Shown: piece after piece, positions 12,328-36,769 of the stretch | Numbering within the stretch: the first letter of the stretch is position 1 | How the letters are laid out: each line of letters begins with the position of its first letter | NCBI RefSeq assembly: GCF_001039355.2 | Contig: NW_019775924.1 | Coordinates: forward strand, 703,143-767,142 | Source: Lingula anatina | Taxonomy: Eukaryota; Brachiopoda; Lingulata; Lingulida; Lingulidae | Direction of reading: 5' to 3' | DNA length: 64,000 nucleotides | Notes under the pieces: generated by a model | What the model saw: the letters and a program-made list of their open reading frames with translations, nothing else | What the model was told of the DNA's origin: nothing | The model's database searches: none | Program-made: the position numbers and the translations under genes

Positions 12328-13168
12328 TGGACATAAATTACATGTATAATGCATATATTTAAACATTACATAATGTACTCTGCTTGAAAATATTCATGAA
12401 AGGTTTGCAGTAATTTTAAGTAATAAATTTGATTTATAGTTTCAAAAAATATTATCGTTATTATTACCATTAATATACAGATAAATAACAATAAATTAAT
12501 CAATTAATAAAAGAAATATAATTAATAACTGTGACTATTTACAGCTGTGTATCTTATATCAATAAAAAACAATTTCAAATTCAATCAAGCAAAATTAAAT
12601 TTTCACAATGTTCAAAACACTTAAAAATACAAAATACAAAAAAAAATACAAAAAAAACTGCTATACTTTTATCTTTTAAACAATGATCAATGTCACAATT
12701 TATCTTTTCTACCTCAGAAGTTGAAACATGGTCAGTCTCTGGCACTAATGGTTCTCTTGATCCAGATAAACTGTGATTTCCTTTGAAAGATATACATAGC
12801 TTGAATTGAGTATTGATAGATAGTTGAATCTTATAACATCATCAACAGATTACACAGATAAATTTCCATCAGAGTATATTAAAGTTAAGTTGGCAACCCT
12901 TCGATTCATACGCTGGAAAAGTGCCACAAAGCAGGTTGCTTAGATATTCTGCAAAGATACACTATTAATACATATTTACTTTGTGACTCTTTGAAGTAGT
13001 ATTAAATATACTGACTGTCCATGCTGTGCATGTATTACGTACCTGTCTGGGATGTGCCAGAGATAAGAGAGTCAGTATTTGAAACTGATCTCTGATGACC
13101 TTGGCCCCTGGACACTTCATCCTGCAAATTTAAATGTATAAATATATGTGTAACAATGTATAATAAAA

Positions 13169-13212
<44 letters not shown>

Positions 13213-14491
13213 TTTTTTATATCTATCACTTTAATCTTTTTATCTTTGAGTTTGTGACATGTAATGTTACCCCAGAACTTGAAGCTTGAACTGGTTGTGT
13301 GATGTTAGACTGATGCTTTCTCCGCCACCTCCAAGTGATTAAACCGACAATAACAAGAAATACTAAACCAGGTAGAGCAATTATATTCATCCATGGGGTT
13401 TTATCTAAAATAAAATAAGTGAAGAACAATAGTAAGACTTTGTACATGTACCTGAATACATTTCACATTCACAGTTAGTTGAAATCATCCCTTACATAAT
13501 TATACTATGGATGATCACAATAAGAAATATTAATAAAACATACAGCCCAAAAATTTCCTTACGAAAAACATTGCTCGTCTTTTTTGTGTTTTTTGTTTTG
13601 TTTTTTTTGTGTGACAATATCCTACAATTTACCTATACATTATTTAATCTATACTGACCCTGAACTTCAGAAGAAGGCTGGACATCGACTGAATCTGTCT
13701 CACAATATGTCTTTGCTGCGTAGTCTGGGAGACACTGCAGTGGACCGTTAACATCAGGTCTGGCTAAGCACTCTGGCCGAGGGTGGTCAGTTTTATTCCA
13801 CCTGGTACCAGTGATGGTTTCAGTGTATTCTTTGAGGCAGCAAGAACAATCCTGACACCACCTGACATAGTGCAATAGACAATTATCAATTATTATCATT
13901 ATGACTAAGAGAAACTGTATTCGTTGATCTATGACAGTATTTTAAGACTAACTTTACATGTCATGATATATCGATTGATGCCAAGCAAAATCCTGAGCTA
14001 TCAGATTTGATTCGGGCCTCCATATAATTTTTAATCTCCATAAAAAAAACAAAAAGATTTTTGTTTGGCTACCACTGAGGCACCAGTTCTTGAGGGTGAA
14101 GAAGCCAGCATGAAAATCAGGCTAAGCCAAAATACAAAAATATTACAAATGTTAAATATAGTAATTTTACTGCATGTTGAACAACTTTTAATCGATTCCG
14201 CACCCTTCAATTAGGTTCCAAGCTTGTCCAAGAGGGCAATGTGAGCAGAAGCCATCTTGTTCAACACTGCAATTCCTGATCAAATAAGGTTTCTCTGCAA
14301 ATCAAATAATGTTTCTTATGAAATCACTGTTTCAAGTTACTTAAGAAGAATGTATACTGAAATTATAGCGTTCTTAATTATATAAGTAAACATTTTTCTC
14401 AATGCTTTACAATTTACTCCTACCTGTAATATTTAAATGTCAGCTAACTTACATTTAAGATATAAAGAGGAAAGGTTATAAGGTTTGTTGC

Positions 14492-14531
<40 letters not shown>

Positions 14532-17500
14532 AGAGGGAGAGAGGGAGCACTCACCCCGTGGACAATACCCCCTGACAAGACAACTGGTGCAGTAAACATG
14601 TCCTGTGGCATTTTGAAACCACCCCTGCTTACACCTCTCACACTCCCAGTCTGACAAAGGACTTAGTGTGGCAATGACTGCAAGGAAAGTAGGAACAGTT
14701 ACTGCTAAAAATGGGTGTGTATAAAGCCAGGTCTGGCTAAAGGGTGGGTCTGGGTGGGGGCGGGGGTGGGTCTGGGTGAGGGTGGGGGTGGGTCTGGGTG
14801 GGGGCTTTGGCTATACATTCCTTTATGCCCCAGCACCATTAATTTCAACACCTATCCCCAATCCCTACTGCCCTGTAATGTTACCTCCCTGAGCACCAAA
14901 CCAATGCTTTCCCATGCCATAACAATACAGGAAAGTAAAACTATTTAATATTATATTATATTATACATGAATCAGTTTTATTGAATATTATATTACATAT
15001 AATATAATATTATATTATATCTAATATTACATTATATATAAATTAAGTCATTATATTTAATATTACATTATATATAAATTAAGTCATTCTACGTGCAAAA
15101 CAAAAATGCAATGATGTACATGTACGTAAATAAACAAAATTTCAAAATGTAAGCATGACTCCCATGTGGTTACCTGCTGGTGAAGGAGGCTCATATCCTT
15201 GAGGACATTGTTTTCTAGGCCCACAGACCTGTCTCCCACTTTCTGTAACCACTTTCTATACCAACCAAAAAGGATACGGAAAGAAAAATGTGCATAAAAT
15301 AAATAATAATTATAAATAGGGCTATAATGATAATTGATTACGTATTCAAAATAAGTCCCCCACATTACCAAAAACCTCAACGGTTATACTAAAATGTACT
15401 TCCTACCAATATCCCAGCACTTCATGCCTGAGTAATATGTGTAATATTGTATGTAATATTGTGCCAACCACCTCAATACCTGCACATACCTTGTACCAAT
15501 ACACCAGTACGTGAGTAATATATGTTTACCCTTAGTAATAAAAACCTGAATATAGTCTATTGACATTCTCGACTATATCTCAATTGAATTGATCGAGACC
15601 TCTAAAATACTGAAAATCAGAGTCAAAGATTCAACCTTCTTGGCAACAAGAGAATAGTGACATTTCAATTGTACATTATACCTAGATATTATTAAGAAGA
15701 GAATGTCAGGAGAATATATCTAGTATTAGAGTATTTATTACTGAGGGACACTACAAAGAATTGTCAAGTGAAACAAAATGTTTCTGGGTAGCGGCTTGAG
15801 GCTGCCTGCATCTGCACTGAAGCGTGTATTCTAGTAAATTAACAGGCTTCGGTGATCAGCATATCGCCACGGTCACATAACATCTCTAGGTATGTATTTT
15901 GTATCAGTACCACAAATGCAGCATCCTGCACATATGTAGTACTCCATACCAATATTTGAGTATATGTTTACCGGTTTCTCTGTATATGGTACCCATATAT
16001 GTATATGGGCATTTTTACAATCCTGGGCACTTTTCAGATTTTCCCACATATTGCTATTTAACAAATTACATACATACGATCAAAGAATTCTTTTATCACT
16101 ATGTTAGAGAATGGTGTAAGTGAAGATAAACACTGAAAATAGAAACCAAATATCACCACCGAGTCCAAAGATATGCTAAAGCAAAGCCTGAAAAATGACC
16201 AAAATTTTTTCCCGTTTTAGTCATATGAAATAAAAAGCAATCTGAAATAAACTAGAGGATCAGAGAGGCGATACCGCCTCCAAATATTGTACCACCAGCT
16301 GGAGCAAGCGCATTCGTATAGACCCCCACATACACAAAATAAGGGACACAGCCACCAGTTTTGTGCTTGACAAGCTGTAAAAATGCAATCAACAAGAATT
16401 TTTAAACTATTGCAAAAAATATATATGGTACAATCAAATTTAAGTTCTTCGTAAGGTAGGTCAAGGGTCAATTTCAAGGTCACAGTAAATTGCCAGTATA
16501 TGACTTCCTATTCAAGTTCAAGAGTAACTATGGACCTATCTCTGTCAAGTTTGAAGTTAAAAGAGAAAGAAATTAGCAGAGTTCAGTTCATGATAAAAAG
16601 TAGGTCAAAGGTCAATTTCAAGGTCACANAGGGTGGGGGTGGGTCTGGGTAGGGGCTTTGGCTATACATTCCTTTATGCCCCAGCACCATTAATTTCAAC
16701 ACCTATCCCCAATCCCTACTGCCCAGTAATGTTACCTTCCTGAGCACCAAACCAATGCTTTCCCATGTCATAACAATACAGGAAATATTATATTATATTA
16801 TATTATATTATATTATATTATATTATATTATATTATATTATATTATATTATATTATATTATATTATATTATATTATATTATACATAAATCAGTTTTATAT
16901 TATATTATATTATATTATATTATATTATATTATATTATATTATATTATATTATATTATATTTAATATTACATTTATGATTATATATAAATTAAGTCATTC
17001 TATGTGCAAAACAAAAATGCAATGATATACATGTACATAAATAAACAAAATTTCAAAATGTAAGCATGACTCCCATGTGGCTACCTGCCGATGAAGGAGG
17101 TTCATATCCTTGAGGACATTGTTTTCTAAGCTCACAGACCTGTCTCCCACTTTCTGTAACCACTTTCTATACCAACCAAAAAGGGTAAAGAAAGAAAAAT
17201 GTGCATAAAATAAATAATACTCATAAATATAATGATAACTGATTATTTAAAATAAGTCCCCCACATCACCAAAAACCTCAATGGTTATACTAAAATTTAC
17301 TTCCTACCAATATCCCAGCACTTCATGCCTGAGTAATATGTGTAATATTGTATGTACAGTAATATTGTGCCAACCACCTCAATACCTGCACATACCTTGT
17401 ACCAATACAAGGTACAAGTAATATATGTTTTAATTTTACCATTAGTAATAAAAACCTGAACTTAGTGTACTGACATTCTTAACTATATCAGATCTCAGTT

Positions 17501-19137
17501 AAATTGATCAAGCCCTCTAAATTACTGAAAGTTGAAGTCAGAGCCATACAGTATATGTAACTTTCTTGGCAACAAGAGAATAGTGACATTTCAATTGTAT
17601 ATTATACCTAGATATTATTAAGTCCAGTATGGCAGGAGAATATATCCAGTATTAGAGAATTTATTACTGAGGGACACTACAAAGAATTGTCAAGTGAAAC
17701 AAAATGTTTCTGGGTAGCGGCTTGAGGCTGCCTGCATCTGCACTGAAGCGTGTATTCTAGTAAATTAACAGGCTTCGGTGATCAGCATATCGCCACGGTC
17801 ACATAACATCTAGGTATGTATATTGTATCAGTACCACAAATGCAGCATCCTGCACATATGTAGTACTCCATACCAATATTTGAGTATATGTTTACCGGTA
17901 TCTCTGTATATGGTACCCATATATGGATATCAATACCTCATTACCTGAATACTTGCACTTACCTCATACCATTTACAGGGACCCTGGTGGTGAGGTGTGG
18001 TGGTTGTTTTAGTGGCAGGGCCTAAAAAATAGTAAAATCTATAAAATTTAACAATCAATCCTTTCTAAAAATACTGAATACTGAAAATAGTTTTTTCATA
18101 CTATAAAATAAAATTATCAGGTTTCCCTATGCCTAAACATCGATGCATATATGATATATATAACTGAATAAAAATAGTAAATAAATAAATAAACTGAAAA
18201 ATAACATAATGGCATAATACATAAAATAAGCCATTCTCACTTGTTGTAAAGGTATCTAGCTGAAGTGGACTAACAGGAACATGGCTAACTTTGGGTTCTG
18301 GTATACTATTACTATTGCCCAGGGTTATGCTGTTAGTTTGGATACTATAGTTCCTAAAGTCCAATTCTTTGCTAAATTCTGTAGCATTTGGTGTAGGTAC
18401 CGAAATAACTGCTGTACCCTACAAAAGCAAATAAAAGAAACATAATAACAATGTATAAAACTGTATGATAACAAGATGATGAGGACAGCTTACATTCCCA
18501 CCAGAGAGATTAATCTCATTACAGTTAAATGGTAGCTACTCAGTATATAATGGCTGTGGGATGTGAAAAACCAAAGCCTGGGTAATATATGAACTACTAG
18601 TAATATTATACATATTTTTAATTTCCCACATTGTTACTGAGTCCCTATACTGACTTTAATATGTAAGTGCCAGGAAAGGAGGATCAAAAGTCGGTAAGTC
18701 AATTGAGCCCCAGGTAAATGCGCTTTTCGCGAAAAAAAAAACTCAGCTTATAATGACATCGCGTGTTTTAGCTTGGTCCAAATCACCCATTTTTAAATTG
18801 AATAAAGACCCCTTTCTAGAAGAAAAACAATCTTAACGTCCAAATCACCCAAGTTAAGAACTATTAATTCAAGTATTACATACAACATATAAATCATTAA
18901 ACAAAGATCCACACCATGACGCGTGAGCTATTTATAGTAGGGTCAGGGGGGAATCCCCCAATATATAGATATTTTTTTCACTACTCTTTCGTTTCGATTG
19001 ACATAATCTTTTGAAATTGACTACAAAACTGAAAGTACCACTGCCTTACTACCGCCCCACGTGATGTCAAGTGTATTAAGAAAATGTAGTACCTGTGTGA
19101 AGACGGCAAAAGCTGCGAGGAGCGCTTTAAATGCCAT
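10096..19137 (-). CDS. TNF receptor superfamily-like membrane protein, 13 exons
   Basis: Exons in transcript order are 19137-19093, 18418-18241, 18021-17963, 17166-17085 (or its copy 15255-15174), 14650-14555, 14294-14204, 13861-13659, 13404-13271, 13121-13043, 12780-12713, 12223-12154, 11403-11314 and 10484-10096. All phases agree and give 527 aa. Residues 1-15 form a signal peptide. Residues 16-89 form a Ser/Thr/Asn/Pro-rich stalk. Residues 90-236 are cysteine-rich with TNFR spacing (CPQGYEPP, WECERCKQGWFQNATGHVYC, CSVEQDGFCSHCPLGQAW). Residues 259-275 form one membrane helix followed by RWRRK. The tail of about 250 residues is acidic, with no death domain seen. SQEE, at the exon 12/13 joint, fits the TRAF2 consensus [PSAT]x[QE]E. 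The first cysteine-rich part leans toward EDAR/TROY receptors, but I cannot place it firmly. A TRAF-signalling receptor is inferred. Confidence 0.8.
10494..10545. repeat. (AAT)n microsatellite beside a splice acceptor
   Basis: The AAT tract lies directly upstream (minus sense) of the acceptor of the last TNFR-like exon, so it forms most of that intron's 3' end. Confidence 0.9.
12060..13210 (-). repeat. Tandem exon duplication in the TNFR-like cytoplasmic tail
   Basis: Exon 11 (12223-12154) and exon 9 (13121-13043) are diverged copies. Both start GATGAAG and end in a shared serine/threonine motif (DFLISGTVQT, DSLISGTSQT) with the same phase. Their flanks match too: an ATT/AAT repeat (12266-12327; 13167-13210), an ATATATTTATACA block before the acceptor, and CAGGTTGCT...GATACACTA after the donor. 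The unit is about 0.9 kb. The divergence shows that this duplication is old and real. Confidence 0.8.
16240..16628 (-). repeat. Interspersed element with about 145-bp internal repeats (copy 2, inverted)
   Basis: This is the inverted counterpart of 1-390. It contains GATCAGAGAGGCGATACCGCC at its start and two units 144 bp apart, with AGGTCAAGGGTCA at 16458-16470, AGGTCAAAGGTCA at 16602-16614 and TCAAGGTCA at 16474-16482 and 16618-16626. It ends at the single N (16629), so its true boundary on this side is not visible. Confidence 0.85.
16785..16964. repeat. (TATTA)n pentanucleotide tract
   Basis: Two long runs of TATTA are separated by a short unique segment. The matching place in block A (14946-15035) has a much shorter, interrupted version, so the tract differs in length between the copies. 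Confidence 0.9.
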
Positions 19138-19480
19138 TCTAATTAGCTAACTCAGAAACCTTGCCTTCTCTTTCATGCAGTTTCCACAAGCGTCACGTGA
19201 TTATACATTTATATTTTAAAAAATATAAAAGATAAATTGATAAATGTTATCGTGATGTTCTACAAAATCTTTTTTGTATTTTAGACCTACAATTTATTTA
19301 TTTATATTTTCTTTAAGAATAAAACATTTTTTCTTCGACACAACTGTAAATAAACCGGAAGTTCACGGACTGAAACGAAATCACGCCGGTGAACGGGTGC
19401 ACGAGCAATAATTCTTGTGTGGTTCCCTCGAAATCCTACAATTTAAGGCTGCAGGAAATAGCTGCAATTTGTGATACATA
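19138..19480. promoter_or_regulatory. Shared head-to-head promoter region, TNFR-like gene and glycerol kinase
   Basis: The start codons of the two divergent genes are only 343 bp apart, so both 5' UTRs and promoters must lie here. It has CACGTG at 19194-19199 and CG dinucleotides near the glycerol kinase side, and I see no clear TATA box. Bidirectional promoter activity is inferred from layout only. Confidence 0.5.
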
Positions 19481-32767
<13,287 letters not shown>

Positions 32768-35340
32768 CAGAGGACCATATAGTTTAGATAGAAGTTCATT
32801 TATTTTTGTATTGAGATATTTTATGCACTAAAGTACTTACAGCCTTATATGCAGCACTTGTAAAGGCATTTATCAATATGTGTTCAGTTAGTGGTTAAAC
32901 ATATTTCAAATACCACACATACCCCAAGCGTCATGTTCAATGCTTGTGACCTTTTTCATTTCAAATCTCTACAAATCTTCAGATGTCTGATTATCATACT
33001 CTGACCATTTGATTAAAGTTTACATAGCCAATCAATGACGCACATACAGACACCTGGTTCTGCAAAAGGACGACTGATCCTTAAAAAAACCAATCTGACA
33101 TTTGTGATTAGTACAGTAATCTTTTAACGAACACTGTTAAAGTTGAGACACAACAAGAAGACTTATAAAAATTTGAAACTGAAGAAGCTTGGCCGGATCG
33201 CCTCAGATATCAAAACTAACCATGAGTTGGTAAATAATTCAAATCTGTGAGCAAGTTAAGCTGCCAAGAGGGGGAAAAAGAAAACGGTGCCTTCGCTTTT
33301 GTTCGAGCATTACATTTAAACATCATCAGATGAACAAAGTTCAGTTGTGGTCTGGTGTGTTCCCAATGTGTTCTAATACGTGTTCTGAAATCATTCAGAC
33401 CATACAGGCTAGTTTACAGTTTTAAATCTAAAAGGTAGTTAGTAATACGGAAACTGAACTGTTATGTAGAAGGTATTTCTTTGATTATTGTTAATACATC
33501 CATTGTTAGTATTATTAGTAGTGGTAATAGTAGTAATATTGCGTTAGCCGTTGTAAACATCGAACAAACGAAATAAGAACCCTACCATTCTAAAAAGAAA
33601 GAGCACTGTTCAAGTGATGGGATGAATTATTTCTGTCAGTTGGTGATGATAATAATAAGAACAAAAATTATTATATTTATTGTTGTTGTTTTGCTTAAAA
33701 CCTTTGTATTCAGATTTGAATGTAGAAAAAAGATTGTTATAGTGATAGAATGCACGCAAGCAACCTTATCACCTAAAAACAGCAAGGCTAACTAGTGAAT
33801 AACTGATTTTTGTTAAATGAACGCGGAAGAAAAACTCTTTCCTAATGCATTTTTGTACACAATTGCTGTCAAAACATAAGTAAAATGTCTGATTGTCTGT
33901 CGCTTCAGTGAAGTCCTCGAGTGTGAAATGTTCTCATAACTAATGATTTAATTTCATTCTCTGAGCAAAACACCCGTTTACTTTTAAAGAATTGCAAAAT
34001 GGACCTTTTCCGGTTAGAAAACGCAACCATGAAATGAAGTCGACCAATGACGCTGATATTTTTTGTAAGGAACACGTCCAACTTCAGTAAACTTTAATTA
34101 CAATGGTAATGTCTAGGACCCGCTGAAAGCGGGTATGAATGCACAGCTAGTAAATGTAGAATCGATTATATCTTACATGTGCATAGTTTAAATGCCATCC
34201 AAAACCTGACTGGATTTGAATTATAAAAAAAAATAGCTGGAGTAGGTTGATTTTTAATCGAAAAACCTCATTTCCCTACTTGACCTCAAGGTGGTGTCGG
34301 AAAAATGCCATGTCACCCGAACTTTGTAAACATACTCGCCTTAGCCCGTAGTTTCTGACGATGTCAAAAATTGTACGCTATTTCATCGTATCGTACCCGT
34401 GGCAAACTTAATCTAGGGTTTAGTTTCAAATAGGGGCCGCCTGGACACCGTTTCGTAACGCCGGCGTGCTAAGACCGACATTAGCGAACATGATAAATTG
34501 AGCATTCTATATTGTGACACATTATTAACATGCTGCTGTATTGATTAACGGCTTCTCGTCCAACTAAAATAATGCAACAATGTGGCAGTTGTTAAACATC
34601 CTATGTGAATCCCACGTACAAAGAATTAGAGAAACACTTTCTATGGCCTGTTCTGAGATCTTACTCTTAAAATAACTACAAAATTGGTGTTCTGTCTTCA
34701 TGGTCAATCTCCCAGACTTACTCAATCGTGCTCTTTTCTTTTTTATACCCACAGGAATGAAGAAAAGAGTCAAAAAACATAACATATAATAGTGGCCGTT
34801 TGCCAAGACGATGCATGAAAATGTCAATTAATTCATTGGAAACAAATGAGTGTCATTCATTTCCGGATGTTACCGACACTTAGCTACAGATCACATATCG
34901 ATGACTCTCTTACTTCAAATCAGTTTTTTGCCATTCGAAATAATTCAGTTTTGCGTGTTCACTGTTACAGTGTTGACAGCGAAAAAATCGCCCAGTTTAA
35001 AAAATAACATTTTGTCTGTGTAAATGCAGTTTCGTTGAATAAACTCCGATATACTTTCATACATGTACATGCAGGGCCTAACATAAGTCGCAGACACACC
35101 CTAGAGTGGCACACATGTGACTCTTACTCAAGTTAGTTCCAGTTGCTGTTTGCTTTTTGGGGCGTTGGCTATTGCGCGACACAAATTAAGCACGGCTGGA
35201 TTGGTTCCGAAAACGAATATAATTCGTCCTTCCAATACAGACCACTGGTACCTTAGACTAACCAATGGGGAACTGCCACATGATTCGATTTGTGACACCC
35301 ACTTCGCCATTGCCTTTTATGGTAAGTCATGTGCAAATGT
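32768..35340. other. Glycerol kinase 3' UTR and intergenic DNA
   Basis: The sequence after the glycerol kinase stop probably includes its 3' UTR. Beyond that I saw no exon with supported splice sites. The short open frames at 34564-34827 and 35117-35359 show no family similarity; the second lies just upstream of the next gene's TATA box and is probably chance. Confidence 0.5.
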
Positions 35341-35354
35341 CCCGTGTGAAAACG

Positions 35355-35362
35355 TATAAATA
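35355..35362 (+). promoter_or_regulatory. TATA box of the lectin/pore-forming-like gene
   Basis: TATAAATA lies 86 bp before the start codon (distance from its last base). A start site about 30 bp downstream would leave a short 5' UTR of about 55-60 nt. A strong TATA box fits an inducible or highly expressed secreted protein. Confidence 0.6.
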
Positions 35363-35447
35363 CCCCTGCTTTTACGCTCGTTAGTCGTCCATCTGTCCTT
35401 TGGGAGACGTACGATCAGCCACGATCCACGTTCGTCACTGCCAAAAG

Positions 35448-36648
35448 ATGCGTTTGTTCCTCACTTTGATACTACTGTCTTTGACGCTGTTGGCTGCAAT
35501 AGGTGAGTTCTGACAAATAACTGAATAAGTGTTGTGCCGCACCCCGGGTTGTTTCACTGCAAGCTATAAGAACGCAGAGTTGCAGGCTGAAACGGTAGGA
35601 AGTATGAAGGGGCTCCATCACAGTGTAGTCCGTATTTTGCAAGTGAACGCATTTTTTGGGCTTCTTTCCACATTCTGGTTGAATGTTGAGTGCTTTTTAT
35701 TGTGATTAAATGCAGACTAATTGTGGTCACATTATATGCCTCATTGATAGATTGACACTTGAATAGTCAACTGGATATTTTTTGGTTTCAGATGCCTACA
35801 CCAGCCCGCGGTTCATCTTAAGACATAGGTCTAGTAGGTTGTGCTATGACTATGTAGATTGGTGGAGCTGGGGTCATCACTATGAGAAATTCCGGGCAGA
35901 CAACTGCAAAAATGCAGATGAGCTTGAATGGCAGCAAGTCGAGGGACACTACGGCTATCTGAAAGTGGTTGGTTCGGGGGGCCACTGCCTGAACCCCTTC
36001 GGCGGTTGGGCCAAGCCTGGCGATAACACTGCAGTTTTCCCGCATAAGAATTGTTATTCTTCAGCTCTCTTCACAATCGATGAGGAGAACGGCTACATCA
36101 GACATGCTGGGGGAAGTTATGTCCATCCGTATCCCTTCAACACCGAAAAACCGAAATGGCAGTCGGACCTGATTATACACAAAGGTACAAACTACAACAA
36201 TAAGTTTGATTTTGTGCAGAAAAATAACAATAACGCCAAGGTTACGATCGTTCCACAGCCCAAAGTTTCCGGATCTTGGAAAAAAATCACCTGCTGGGCG
36301 AACGTACACAAGGGTCAGCTCAAGTATTCCGTGAAGGTCGGCACCAGTATATCCTCCTCCTCGACCACGACGCATGCGTGGGAAGTATCGTTTTCCGCTG
36401 CCTTCTCATTCATTTCAGTCAGCGCCAAGTACAGCGGTTCGTTCTCATCCACTTACGAAGAACAATGGCACACAGAATCTACCATAGAGAGAACAATCAA
36501 CATTGACCAAGATGGCGGCACCGTGTGTATCTGGCAGTGGGTCTACACATTTGAGCAATTTGAGGATACCTTCACATTCAAAGCATTCACTTTGCGCGAG
36601 ACCCGCAGCGAAGCTGTTCCAACTGAAATCCCCGTGGGTAAAAAATAG
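35448..36648 (+). CDS. Secreted lectin-like protein with suspected aerolysin-type pore-forming domain
   Basis: Exon 1 (35448-35502) encodes a hydrophobic signal peptide of about 18 residues. Exon 2 (35792-36648) completes a 303-residue protein after a phase-1 intron. The front half (about 20-145) is rich in Trp, Tyr, Cys and His. It has spaced elements such as GGHCLNPFGGWAKPGDN and GYIRHAGGSYVHP that resemble the repeats of ricin-B (beta-trefoil) lectins. The back half (about 155-290) is beta-rich, with long Ser/Thr stretches of alternating polar and non-polar residues. This is the look of the membrane-insertion hairpin region of aerolysin/ETX-MTX2 proteins. Many invertebrates make such proteins in mucus, venom or immunity. 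The gene looks intact, with a TATA box before it and polyadenylation signals after it. Both domain calls come from pattern only; it could be another secreted beta-protein. Confidence 0.6.
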
Positions 36649-36742
36649 GAAATAGGAGATACCTTGTTGTTGTTGGTAGAACATCAAATTCTCAGAATTT
36701 GTAGTTTCTATAGGTATTATTGTTATTGGTGGTTTTGTTAAC

Positions 36743-36758
36743 AATAAATTCTAATAAA
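36743..36758 (+). terminator. Two polyadenylation signals
   Basis: AATAAA occurs at 36743-36748 and again at 36753-36758, about 100 bp after the stop codon of the lectin/pore-forming-like gene. An A run follows at 36763. Confidence 0.75.
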
Positions 36759-36769
36759 GCATTAAAAAA

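Larger units (their letters stand above)
14779..17925. repeat. Near-identical 1.2-1.3 kb duplicate blocks around TNFR exon 4
   Basis: Block A (14779-16001) and block B (16630-17925) are nearly identical, apart from microsatellite length and scattered differences. Both hold TNFR-like exon 4. Block B begins one base after a single N at 16629. Between the blocks lies unrelated sequence with the inverted interspersed element. Exon 4 is 82 nt, so a transcript using both copies would shift frame. The likeliest reading is two haplotypes placed in series. Confidence 0.8.

Noticed and set aside
12137-12362. Poly-Leu and poly-Asn open frames
   Set aside because: They are translations of the (AAT)n microsatellite and of exon 11 in other frames.
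16755-16964. Tyr/Ile-rich repeat protein
   Set aside because: It is the (TATTA)n pentanucleotide read in one frame.
34564-34827. An 87-residue minus-strand frame with hydrophobic start
   Set aside because: It has no splice partner, promoter or family similarity; probably chance in A+T-rich DNA.
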